The notes below the pieces were generated by a model. That model made no database searches, had not been told where the DNA came from, and was given only the letters and a program-made list of their open reading frames with translations. The translations under genes and the position numbers were made by a program. Positions 1 through 7,358 of a stretch of 11,190 nt of DNA are shown in pieces (position 1 is the stretch's first letter; each line of letters starts with the position of its first letter). The stretch is from CALOCV01 sp942491955 (GTDB taxonomy: Bacteria > Chlamydiota > Chlamydiia > Chlamydiales > CALOCV01): the NCBI GenBank assembly GCA_942491955.1, contig CALOCV010000006.1:1-11190 (forward strand), written 5' to 3'.

Positions 1-32
1 TCGAAGAGAGCGTTTTAACTGTTTTAACCTGT

Positions 33-151
33 GGCGAACAACATGCCGATGTTAACGCATCGCATGTAATCGCCTTAGGCGGGGCTGCCTGTAATCCAGC
101 CCGAATTAGGAGCCGTCAAGCTACCTAAAAGCTTTCGCCTTTAGGCGAGAG
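33..151. other. Run of hairpins, possible structured RNA or 3' region
   Basis: No gene is recognised in bases 1-163. Four potential stems lie in a row. GGCGA (33-37) pairs with TCGCC (70-74), enclosing a 9-bp stem with one bulge (42-51 with 58-66). A 6-bp stem follows (82-87 with 97-102), then an 8-bp stem (132-139 with 144-151). The motif CGCCTTAGGCG at 71-81 recurs as CGCCTTTAGGCG at 136-147. One plus frame is also open from base 3 to a TAA at 126-128 (41 codons, no start inside the window), so this could instead be the end of a convergent gene. Features of tmRNA, RNase P RNA or SRP RNA were looked for and not found. Strand is unknown. Confidence 0.3.
132..151. terminator. Hairpin downstream of thrS, possible terminator
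   Basis: An 8-bp stem (132-139 with 144-151, one G-T pair) closes a TTTA loop 12 bases past the thrS stop. Read on the minus strand it is followed by CTTTTAGG, which has only a four-T tract, so it is a weak intrinsic terminator at best. It would also lie just after the plus-strand open frame that ends at 128, and could serve both directions. Confidence 0.35.
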
Positions 152-163
152 TTGTTTACAGAC

Positions 164-2100
164 TCACAGGTTGCTATAGAGAGATGTAAGAGAGCGTTTC
201 TCTTTTTCTTCCTGTAGAAGAGGAAGAAAACGATCCACAAATATTTCCCCATGTACGACATTATCGCGCGTTCGCACCGTAATGGTTTGGTTATCTTCCT
301 CTCGATCTCCTACCGTTAGAATATAATTGATTTGGTTTATTTGTGCATTACGCACTTTCTTGCTCACCGATTCATTGCTCTCATCGACATCACACAAAAA
401 TCCCTCCTGCATGATTTTGTCGCCAACTCTTCTTGCATAAGTCAGGTGGCGATCAGCCACGGGAATGACGCGAACCTGTTGTGGACTGATCCATAAGGGG
501 AATTTTCCCGCAAAGTGTTCGACTAAAATGCCAAAAAAACGCTCGATCGAGCCATAAATTGCACGGTGAATCATGACAGGACGCTTTCTCTCTCCGTCGT
601 GATCGGTATATTCGAGTGCAAACCGCTCAGGTAATGCCATGTCGAGTTGAATGGTGCCGCACTGCCACGTCCGCTGGATGGCATCTCGAATGTGGAAATC
701 GATTTTAGGGCCATAGAAAGCGCCATCACCCTCATTGACTTGGTATTCTTTGCCCACTTCATCAAGAGCCTCTTTTAGGCATTGGGTAGCATGCTCCCAC
801 TCTGCATCACTACCAATCGTATTTTTTTCCGGTTTCGTCGATAACTCTAGATGGTAATGGAGTCCGAACATCGAGTAGATTTCGTCAGCAAGGCGGATCA
901 CATTGACGATTTCCGAACGGATATCAGAGGGTTTCATAAAAATATGGGCGTCGTCTTGGTGGAAACCGCGAACGCGCACCGCATAAGACCCGACAGGGAA
1001 CCCGAAAGCTCGTTGCGGTGGACGTGTCCGATTTCTGCAATGCGTAAGGGGAGAGAGCGGTAACTGTGGATCTCCTTTTTGTAGTAGAGCATGCATCCAG
1101 GGCAGTTCATGGGTTTCACAGCAAAATAGCGATCTTCGGATTCGGAGATGATCATGTGTTCGTGGTAGTTTGCCCAGTGGCCCGATCGTTCCCATAGCTC
1201 ACGCGTTAGAAGCATGGGCGTTTTGATTTCGCTATATTTGTATTTTTTGAATAGTTCGTGCTGATAGGCAATGAGCTGATTCCATATTACCATCCCTTTA
1301 GGATGGAAGAAGGGCATTCCAGGAGCCTCTTCGTGAAGAGAAAAGAGATCGAGTTGGGGGCCTAAGATTTTATGGTCACGCCGTTTTGCTTCTTCGATTT
1401 GGTTGAGGTGGTCTTTCAATTGCTGCTTATCGGGAAACGTGATGCCATAGATGCGCGTCAGCATTTCGTTGTTGGCATCACCTCGCCAATAAGCACCCGA
1501 TACTTTCGTCAACTTGATTGCCTTAATCTTTCCTAAACTATAAAGATGAGGGCCGCGGCAAAGATCGAAAAATTCTCCCTGACGATAACCGGATAGCTCT
1601 TCCTCGGGACTGATTTCGTTGATGAGTTCTACCTTATACGGATTCGAACCAAATGCTTCGAGGGCCTCTTTTTTTGAAGAAAAGATTTTTTTTTTGGAGA
1701 TGGTATTTTCTCTGACGATGGTCTGCATCTCTTTTTCGATCGGTTTGAGGTCGTCTTCTGAAAGATTGAGGTTGGCAAAATCGTAGTAGAATCCCTGTTC
1801 TATTGGGGGGCCAATGGTGGGTTGAGCTTTTGGATAGAGGCGGAGGACGGCTTGGGCAAGGACGTGAGCTGAGGTGTGCCAAAAGACCTCTTTCCCTTTT
1901 GGGTTCTGGAAAGGGAGAAACGCAACGGTATCGCCTTCGTTCAGCGGGGTCGATAGATCGGTTACCTTTCCATTGATGATCGCAGCAAGAGCTTGATCAG
2001 GTGCCGTGAGGCTAAGAGCGTCGGCAAGAGATTTTGCGGATGATCCCTCTTCGATTTCAGTATTTTGGTTATCGGGTAAATGAATAAGCATAGGTTGCAT
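164..2100 (-). CDS. thrS: Threonine--tRNA ligase, reading frame broken in motif 2
   Basis: Class II aminoacyl-tRNA synthetase that charges tRNA-Thr in the cytoplasm. The N-terminal part, read from ATG at 2100, shows a TGS domain (about residues 1-62) and the editing domain with H75-x3-H79 and C181/H185. The catalytic core begins with M-N-C333-P-G-C, a zinc ligand, and motif 2 R-I-A-E-I-G-H-V-H-R. The C-terminal part, in another frame, carries DDAHIF and HRAIYGS (the other zinc histidines), motif 3 (GSIERFF) and the anticodon-binding domain. The frame changes at about 974-983, between GLMR and VRGFHQDD. Removing five bases (TGCGG, next to a near-copy TGCGC) restores about 643 residues, close to E. 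coli ThrRS. Adding one G also restores the frame but inserts an extra V-R. The ATG at 1195 is not a real start. No strong ribosome-binding site is seen before 2100. The gene is normally essential, so a consensus error is quite possible. Confidence 0.93.
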
Positions 2101-2150
2101 GGGTTAAACAAAGGTTAAAGAAAGACTTTAGCACATCCATTCGATCTGTT

Positions 2151-2235
2151 CAACGCGAAGAGCGCGAAGGCAGAAAAAGGGAAGTCATTCACTTCATGGA
2201 TCCCACTTTTCTTTTTCTTCGCGCTCTTCGCGTTG
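2151..2235. repeat. Long inverted repeat between the MATE gene and thrS
   Basis: Two perfect 19-bp arms (2151-2169 and 2217-2235, starting CAACGCGAAGAGCGCGAAG) flank a 47-base centre. The centre can extend the pairing imperfectly (A-rich against T-rich, GGGA against TCCC) and holds a small GAAGT/ACTTC stem. It lies 51 bases upstream of the thrS start and 8 bases past the MATE stop. It could end MATE transcription, though no clear T tract follows on the minus strand, or it could be a dispersed palindromic repeat. Copy number cannot be judged from this window. Confidence 0.8.
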
Positions 2236-2242
2236 GGTATAA

Positions 2243-3625
2243 TCAGGTCGACTGTCGTATCGTGATGGCTTGCCATTTTTCTCCATAGTATCTCCACCCA
2301 TAAATAAGCAGTAGAAGGAGGCTGTTTAGGCAGATGAGCATCCAGGCTTGTTCAACCGATACATGGAAGATATGGACACCAATGTAAACAGGAGTGAAGT
2401 AAAAGAGCCACTGTGCGATGAAGCCAATGATCATCACAAACTTGGTATCTCCTGCTGCCGTAAGGAGGCCAATAAAAGCCCAAACCCAACCATCGAGCCA
2501 AAAGAAAATCGCAAGCCATATCGAGCACATCTTTAGAGAACGAAAGAAGGCGGGATCGGAGAGGTAGGTTTGATTTTCCGCATTGAAGAAGTAGGGGAAG
2601 AGCCTTTCTGCAAACAGAAGAATTCCAACAAATACAAAAGCCGCAAAAATCACTTGCAATTGCAACGCAGAAACAAGGACTTTACGGATTTTTTCGTAGT
2701 GGAAAGCGCCGATCAAGTTGGAGATGATTGCTGTCACTGCCTTGGAGAGCCCTTCAATGGCAAAACCCATAAGAAAATAAAAACTTTGTACCACCGAAAT
2801 AATGGCGATATAATGGGGGCCTGCCCGGATCATAACGCGGAAAAAGGCAAAGTGCGCAAGCATTTCGCTTGTATGGGCAAGGCCTGCAGGAAGGCCAATC
2901 TGGATGCTACGAAGAAAAAGAGGCCAACGAAATCGCCAATGAGTGGTTTTGAAAATATCCCGGTCTTCCTTTCGAAAAAAGAAAAAGAGGAGGATGCCTG
3001 CCTGGTAAACTTGGGAAATAATGGTGCCGATGGCAGCTCCAAGAACTCCCATTTCAGGTATCGATCCCCATCCAAAGATGAGGAAGTAATCGAGGATGAC
3101 ATTGATGATATTTGCAGAAAAATTGGCAATAAAGACGATTTTCACTCGGCCAAGTCCACTGAAGTAACCGATCAGAGCAGGGACAAGACAAAAGATCGAA
3201 CCAAAAGCGGTCAGAGGAGCGAAGTATTGCGTTTCGAGAATTTCATTGCCCGTGCCGCGAAAGAGGATAAATGGGCCGACATAGGCAAGAAGAAGATAGG
3301 CGGGTGTGAGGAAAAGGGAGAACCAGATCATTTGCCAAGTCGATGGACCAACCTGCTTAAAATCATTGTTCCCATGATATTGGCCAACAAAGACCTCTGA
3401 GATGCCGGCAATGGTGAAAGGGCCGATTAAGAAAGAGTAAACGGCCATAGAACCATTGGCGGAGGCGGTCAATGCGTGGAGAGAGTATTGGGCGAGGAAG
3501 AGGCGATCGGCAAATAACATAAGGCCTCCTGAAAGGAGACCTAACATGAGAGGCCAGGCCACAGTCCACAGTTCACGCAGGGATCCGATGGGGTAATGGG
3601 TGAGTTTGTAGGTTTTCGTTTCCAT
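2243..3625 (-). CDS. MATE-family multidrug/toxin efflux transporter
   Basis: Predicted inner-membrane cation-coupled exporter of 460 residues, the usual MATE length, with about 12 hydrophobic helices in two halves. Family hallmarks visible are the N-terminal W-P-L-M-L-G-x4-G helix followed by F-A-D-R-L-F-L. After these come N-x-I-L-D-Y-F-L-I-F-G-W-G-x-I-P-E-M-G-V-L-G-A-A-I-G-T about residues 185-215, I-G-L-P-A-G at the start of the second half, and A-A-G-D-T-K near residue 390. The substrate cannot be read from sequence. The start is the ATG at 3623-3625; no Shine-Dalgarno motif precedes it. The 25-bp-arm palindrome ends 18 bases upstream, leaving no room for a promoter between it and the start, so transcription probably comes through from hsp20 or from within the repeat. 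The plus-strand frames opposite this gene are shadows. Confidence 0.93.
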   Translation of the reverse strand: METKTYKLTHYPIGSLRELWTVAWPLMLGLLSGGLMLFADRLFLAQYSLHALTASANGSMAVYSFLIGPFTIAGISEVFVGQYHGNNDFKQVGPSTWQMIWFSLFLTPAYLLLAYVGPFILFRGTGNEILETQYFAPLTAFGSIFCLVPALIGYFSGLGRVKIVFIANFSANIINVILDYFLIFGWGSIPEMGVLGAAIGTIISQVYQAGILLFFFFRKEDRDIFKTTHWRFRWPLFLRSIQIGLPAGLAHTSEMLAHFAFFRVMIRAGPHYIAIISVVQSFYFLMGFAIEGLSKAVTAIISNLIGAFHYEKIRKVLVSALQLQVIFAAFVFVGILLFAERLFPYFFNAENQTYLSDPAFFRSLKMCSIWLAIFFWLDGWVWAFIGLLTAAGDTKFVMIIGFIAQWLFYFTPVYIGVHIFHVSVEQAWMLICLNSLLLLLIYGWRYYGEKWQAITIRQST

Positions 3626-3643
3626 AATGATAGGTCATTTTGG

Positions 3644-3698
3644 GGTCAGGCCTGACATTCGGACATTTGAAACAAATGTCCGAATGTCAGGCCTGACC
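3644..3698. repeat. Perfect 25-bp-arm palindrome between hsp20 and the MATE gene
   Basis: Arms 3644-3668 and 3674-3698 are exact reverse complements around the loop GAAAC. Each arm contains the self-palindrome GTCAGGCCTGAC, and GACATT occurs twice per arm. An outer TTTT/AAAA (3638-3641 with 3699-3702) can extend the stem past a two-base bulge. It begins 6 bases after the hsp20 stop. On the minus strand the stem is followed by CCCAAAATG, not a T tract, so it is not a classic intrinsic terminator. The form resembles a REP/BIME-type palindromic unit; that assignment is inference. Confidence 0.88.
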
Positions 3699-3704
3699 AA
3701 AAGC

Positions 3705-4130
3705 TTATCCCTCTTTTACTTGGATGCGACGAGGTTCGCTCGATTCTTTTTTATTAAACGTGATCGTCATCACCCCATTTTTTGTCGTTGCTTGCGGTTC
3801 TTGATTGAGATCGACATTTTCAGGAAGAGTGAGGTAGTAAGAAAATGTGTTGCGGGCTTTTTTGTAAAACTTGCGTTCTTTATTTCTTTCAATTTGTGTA
3901 TTCTCTCCTTTGATCCAGAGGGTTCCTTTTTCGACATGGACTTGAATATCCTTAGATGATAGACCGGGAAGTGAAGCCTCAACGAAAAAATTTTTGTCGT
4001 CTTCGGATAAAGAGAGACCCGACTCTTCACTGAAGGGGACTTCTGGGAAAAATTCTTCCGGACCGAAGAACGCTTCGAGGAATGAGGGGTACCTTCTTCG
4101 TTTCACAATCGAACTTTGTCTCTCCGTCAT
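3705..4130 (-). CDS. Small heat-shock protein, Hsp20/alpha-crystallin family
   Basis: ATP-independent holdase chaperone of 141 residues, normal for the family, acting in the cytoplasm as an oligomer. A short arginine-rich, aromatic N-terminal arm (RRRYPSFLEAFFGPEEFF) precedes the alpha-crystallin domain (about residues 38-128). That domain contains the family pattern V-E-A-S-L-P-G-L and the end-of-domain N-G-V-M-T-I-T-F. The C-terminal tail has an I-x-V motif (R-I-Q-V) matching the usual I-x-I/V that docks subunits. The start chosen is ATG at 4128-4130 because AAAGGA lies 7 bases upstream. A TTG six bases earlier (4134-4136) would sit against that site and is rejected. It is divergent from the 972-residue gene and followed by the perfect palindrome and the MATE gene. 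No clear CIRCE element was seen upstream. Confidence 0.93.
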   Translation of the reverse strand: MTERQSSIVKRRRYPSFLEAFFGPEEFFPEVPFSEESGLSLSEDDKNFFVEASLPGLSSKDIQVHVEKGTLWIKGENTQIERNKERKFYKKARNTFSYYLTLPENVDLNQEPQATTKNGVMTITFNKKESSEPRRIQVKEG

Positions 4131-4171
4131 GACCAATTCCTTTTTTGTGGTTTTTTGTATGGATATGCCTT

Positions 4172-4284
4172 ATACCAATGGAAAGAAATAAAAAGACAAA
4201 TTCCTATTCATCTTTTTCCTTGAAAACGATTTTCCAGAAAAAATTTTGAATTCAATCGGTCTCTTTATTTCTCTCCATTGGTAT
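4172..4284. repeat. 26-bp terminal inverted repeat in the divergent hsp20/4353 gap
   Basis: Arms 4172-4197 and 4259-4284 (outer ends ATACCAATGGA and TCCATTGGTAT) match at 24 of 26 positions and enclose 61 AT-rich bases. The mismatches (4183 and 4193) are A-C on the plus strand but would be G-U in a minus-strand transcript, so that RNA could pair over the whole arm. No target-site duplication is visible (left flank GCCTT, right flank CAGTT). It may be a small non-autonomous element or a regulatory dyad shared by the divergent genes. It fills most of the 222-base gap 4131-4352; the only other thing seen there is a weak TATAAG at the outer edge of the left arm facing hsp20. Confidence 0.8.
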
Positions 4285-4352
4285 CAGTTTACACTTAAAA
4301 GATTTTCTCTCAAGAAAAAGATGTTCCTCTAAGCGATATAAGTAGGGAAAAA

Positions 4353-7271
4353 TTGAACTCCGAGCACAAACAAAATCTTTCTTTTTTTGAACCTTCTTTC
4401 CCTTGGAGAGCCTTTGATGCAGTGGCTAAACTTTCTCCTTCTTCTAGGAAAACAGCAGTACACAGCCTTTGGCAGGAGAGTTGGCCTGATCTTTCGCGCG
4501 ATGTGGAGCTCTCTTTAGTACAGGAGAGCTGTTCTGTACGCAATGTTTTGTTCACAAGAGAGCTTGCGAAAATTCTGATTGATGAGAAGGGAAAAATCGA
4601 CCAAGCCGCATTACGCGCATGTATCCAAGAAGGAAAGGCATCTCTTTATGGTTTGGGGCCTGAGATGCAGTATGAAGGGGTGCGTCGGAAACATGTTCTT
4701 GAGGTGCTTTCGCTGCTTCAAAAAGAAGAGAGCCTTCGGCTCTCTTTAGAGAAAATTTCTCGACCTTTGAAAAATCCGCAGGCCGATCAGGTTGTGCGCG
4801 ATACTCTTGACCTCTCGACGCAACATCCTTTGACTGATCGGGAGGCGCGTCAGGCTGTGCTTGCTGCCTGGATGTGCTATCTTCGACAGAATGTCGGTTC
4901 TTGTTTTGCTACAGCGCCTGCAATCATCGTGCAAAAGGAACAACCTATTCTCTTTTTGCAAGACTTGCACGATCTTCTTAATACAGGATTTTTAAAAAGG
5001 ACGTTTAGTGGACGGGAATATAGTTTCCCCATGAGTTATAGCTGGGGAGCGGGTGATTTACGCAAGCCATTGATAGCAAATCCTATTCCTCCTCTTTGGC
5101 GTTCTCCAGCCCTTCTTGAAGCCATGGCATCGGTTGGTGTCTTCGAAGAAAATAGTGATGGAAAGAAGAAAAGAGAGCTTCTTCGCCGATGGGTGGAAGA
5201 GTTCGTTGCTGTCAAACAAAAGAGAGAGCAGATCGTTACCGTTTCCGTTGAAGAGCTTCTTCAACATGCATTGCGCAAACATTTGTCCATCACATCGAAA
5301 GAACTGCAGGAGTACGCGGAACGCCCTGCGCCGATGAAAACCTCATTAGAGGTTGTACAAGTTCCCAAAGGAAGATTGGGAGGGGCAGTGCGTCGGGTAG
5401 AAATGTACCACCAGCTCTATGCCGTTGCGTCGAATGTTTTTAAACGTTGGGGAGACAATGCTCTATTAAAGACCTGGGAGTTCACTCTTGCCTCATTTGC
5501 CGAAACGAAGGCTCAATTCACCACATGGAATTTGCATGCCAGCTTGGGGTTCGGACACGATGAGACGGGAGGTGTAGGCGAATGCCTCTATCACCATATT
5601 AAGGAGAAGGTGGACCAAGTACAACGGGAAGTGGAGGAGATCCAAGCGGAATATGAGAGAGCGCATATACAGCTCCAATACCTCTCTTCACGGATAAAAA
5701 ATGCCTCCACCGAGCAAGAAATGAAGTGGATGAAGGTTGAGTATCAAAGTCGAGCGAATGAGTTTTATTCGCTTGAAGAGATACGCGATCGGATGCATAA
5801 CAGAGCGCGTATCTTGGCACAGTTTTTCTCTTTTCTTCTCGATACCTATTACGATCTTTTTCCCGAATATTTTCAGGAAGTATATGACGCCGATCTTCAC
5901 GATATAGGGGTGGGTCCCTATGACGACAGTCCTGCTGGTTTTCGCCTCGTCTTTAAGCATGGACGTTCCCATGCAGCGCAATGGACCCGCATCCACAGCC
6001 CAAAAGAATTCATTGATTCTTTAGTGAATTTTTTTTCGACAACAGAGCACCATCTTCTCGCCCTTCCGGAGTGTTCGACGATACAAAGAGAGGTGCAGGA
6101 AATTATCACAGCGTTGATCCAGCATGTACAGACCGATACCTTTTTGGAGAGTTCTTTGTATCGGATGGCGGCGCTACACAGGACGCCTATTCAAAAAAAC
6201 CCTCTACAACATATCGATGCCATTCCCATTAAACCGTGGGCATATAACTCTGGTGGGACGATGGGATCGCTCGTAAGTGGGTATTTTCGTCGAGAGGAGA
6301 AGCCAACCGATGTTTTGCGATGGGTAGAAAAAGACACCGAGCTTCTCGTTTATCTACTCGATCTTTTGAAACAGATGCCTGCCGATTTGATAGCTCTTTT
6401 TGAGAAGAATCGAGATAAATCGCTATTGATGCATTCCCCCACACACGCTTTTTTGTTGCAACCTGGTTGGGATCCCTTTTTTACGATGTGGCACAACGAG
6501 GCATACACCTATACATGGGTGCGCGATCATTATATCATCCCAGCCCAAAGGGTGATCGAAGAGATGGTTCTACGGCGTGAAGAGATCGAGTTTTTGCTTG
6601 ATACCTGGGCACAGCACCTTCCCAGTGAAGTGCGGCCATTTTTTGTGGAGAGGTGTCGTCCGATCTATGCAACAATGACACCTAAGGAGTTGCGGCAACA
6701 CGTTGTTCGTACAATGCAGGAGGAGAAGCCCCTCTCTTGGATATTGGAACGATTCCTTTTCCAGGATGAGATCGATGGATATCTGTACGAATCTCTTCCC
6801 CTCTTTCCAAGCCATCAACTGGCAAGTAAGCTGCGTACGCTTTTTGAAGCCATTCCAGAAGTCACACCCTCGATGCGCAAGCAACTGGAAAAAAAGATCC
6901 ATGAACTCGATACGGGATCGCATCGTGCCCGGTGGATTCGTGCCATTGAATTGCAGGAGATTGCTCAAGGGTGTCTTGCTCTTGTATTAGGAAAGGTGTA
7001 CACCTCGTCGAATTTTTCTTTGAAAATCACACAAGCGGCAAAGGAAACGGGTCTTGCTCTACATGGTCCCATCGTTGTGGCCGACTCGAATTGGATCAAA
7101 GACCTATTTGGCTTTGTCGTCAACCCAGGGACGGGAGAGCAAGAGTGGTGGCGTGTCGATCTTACCGGGAGAAGAGGCTCTCCCATGTCTTCGTGGCGGC
7201 AGTGGCTCGATGGATCGAGACCCGATAGGAAGTGGGGTGTTTATATTCGTCCTTATGAATATTCAGTGTAA
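4353..7271 (+). CDS. Large 972-residue protein of unknown function with a papain-like Cys motif
   Basis: No family name can be given with confidence. Residues 179-187 read Q-N-V-G-S-C184-F-A-T, resembling the oxyanion Gln and nucleophile Cys of papain-like peptidases, although the Q-to-C spacing is 5 rather than papain's 6. Candidate partners are H694/H698 in M-H-S-P-T-H-A-F-L-L and the C-terminal H904-G-P-I-V-V-A-D911-S-N913-W. A strand-rich stretch F-V-V-N-P-G-T-G-E-Q-E-W-W-R-V-D follows. A long helical coiled coil spans about residues 417-480. No signal peptide or membrane helix is seen. The start is TTG at 4353, with AGGGA just upstream. The frame is open back to 4299 without an ATG, and the next Met lies near residue 104. 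It is divergent from hsp20 and followed by a hairpin. The peptidase role, possibly as a secreted effector, is inference. Confidence 0.9.
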   Translation: MNSEHKQNLSFFEPSFPWRAFDAVAKLSPSSRKTAVHSLWQESWPDLSRDVELSLVQESCSVRNVLFTRELAKILIDEKGKIDQAALRACIQEGKASLYGLGPEMQYEGVRRKHVLEVLSLLQKEESLRLSLEKISRPLKNPQADQVVRDTLDLSTQHPLTDREARQAVLAAWMCYLRQNVGSCFATAPAIIVQKEQPILFLQDLHDLLNTGFLKRTFSGREYSFPMSYSWGAGDLRKPLIANPIPPLWRSPALLEAMASVGVFEENSDGKKKRELLRRWVEEFVAVKQKREQIVTVSVEELLQHALRKHLSITSKELQEYAERPAPMKTSLEVVQVPKGRLGGAVRRVEMYHQLYAVASNVFKRWGDNALLKTWEFTLASFAETKAQFTTWNLHASLGFGHDETGGVGECLYHHIKEKVDQVQREVEEIQAEYERAHIQLQYLSSRIKNASTEQEMKWMKVEYQSRANEFYSLEEIRDRMHNRARILAQFFSFLLDTYYDLFPEYFQEVYDADLHDIGVGPYDDSPAGFRLVFKHGRSHAAQWTRIHSPKEFIDSLVNFFSTTEHHLLALPECSTIQREVQEIITALIQHVQTDTFLESSLYRMAALHRTPIQKNPLQHIDAIPIKPWAYNSGGTMGSLVSGYFRREEKPTDVLRWVEKDTELLVYLLDLLKQMPADLIALFEKNRDKSLLMHSPTHAFLLQPGWDPFFTMWHNEAYTYTWVRDHYIIPAQRVIEEMVLRREEIEFLLDTWAQHLPSEVRPFFVERCRPIYATMTPKELRQHVVRTMQEEKPLSWILERFLFQDEIDGYLYESLPLFPSHQLASKLRTLFEAIPEVTPSMRKQLEKKIHELDTGSHRARWIRAIELQEIAQGCLALVLGKVYTSSNFSLKITQAAKETGLALHGPIVVADSNWIKDLFGFVVNPGTGEQEWWRVDLTGRRGSPMSSWRQWLDGSRPDRKWGVYIRPYEYSV

Positions 7272-7294
7272 AGAGGATTTTGTAAAATCCTCTT
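7271..7294 (+). terminator. Hairpin at the end of the 972-residue gene
   Basis: A perfect 10-bp stem (AAGAGGATTT at 7271-7280, AAATCCTCTT at 7285-7294) with loop TGTA begins at the last base of the stop codon. The following GGTATTATTG is only moderately T-rich, so termination may be partial or factor-assisted. Confidence 0.6.
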
Positions 7295-7301
7295 GGTATT
7301 A

Positions 7302-7330
7302 TTGCAGTCTATTTTCATATTCTTTATGAT
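7302..7330 (+). promoter_or_regulatory. Candidate promoter of the first paralog
   Basis: TTGCAG (7302-7307), a 17-base spacer, and TATGAT (7325-7330, 5 of 6 to TATAAT). The predicted start near 7337 gives a leader of about 20 bases that includes seven Ts. The -35 is weak, but the same layout precedes the second paralog. Confidence 0.45.
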
Positions 7331-7358
7331 GTTTTTTTAACGCAAAAAAGAGCTCAAT

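Noticed and set aside
3..128. 41-codon plus-strand open frame entering from the left edge
   Set aside because: It is short enough to arise by chance, has no start in the window, resembles no known protein, and the same bases form regular hairpins; mentioned only as an alternative reading.
1..163. Possible tmRNA (ssrA) or 3' part of another housekeeping RNA
   Set aside because: There are no tmRNA 5' or CCA-ending 3' motifs, no tag frame ending in a -LAA-like sequence before a stop, and the thrS coding region begins at 164, leaving no room on that side.
2570..3400. 276-residue plus-strand open frame
   Set aside because: It is antisense to the MATE transporter, its product is low-complexity and charged, and the minus strand clearly codes.
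3626..3643. TATCAT just before the MATE ATG as a -10 box
   Set aside because: It would place the transcription start inside the coding region and no -35 lies at the right distance.
3627..3959. 110-residue plus-strand open frame reading from the palindrome into hsp20
   Set aside because: It is antisense to the well-supported alpha-crystallin domain and runs through the hairpin; it is a shadow.
4134..4136. TTG as the hsp20 start
   Set aside because: The AAAGGA site would be almost touching it; the ATG at 4128-4130 has correct spacing.
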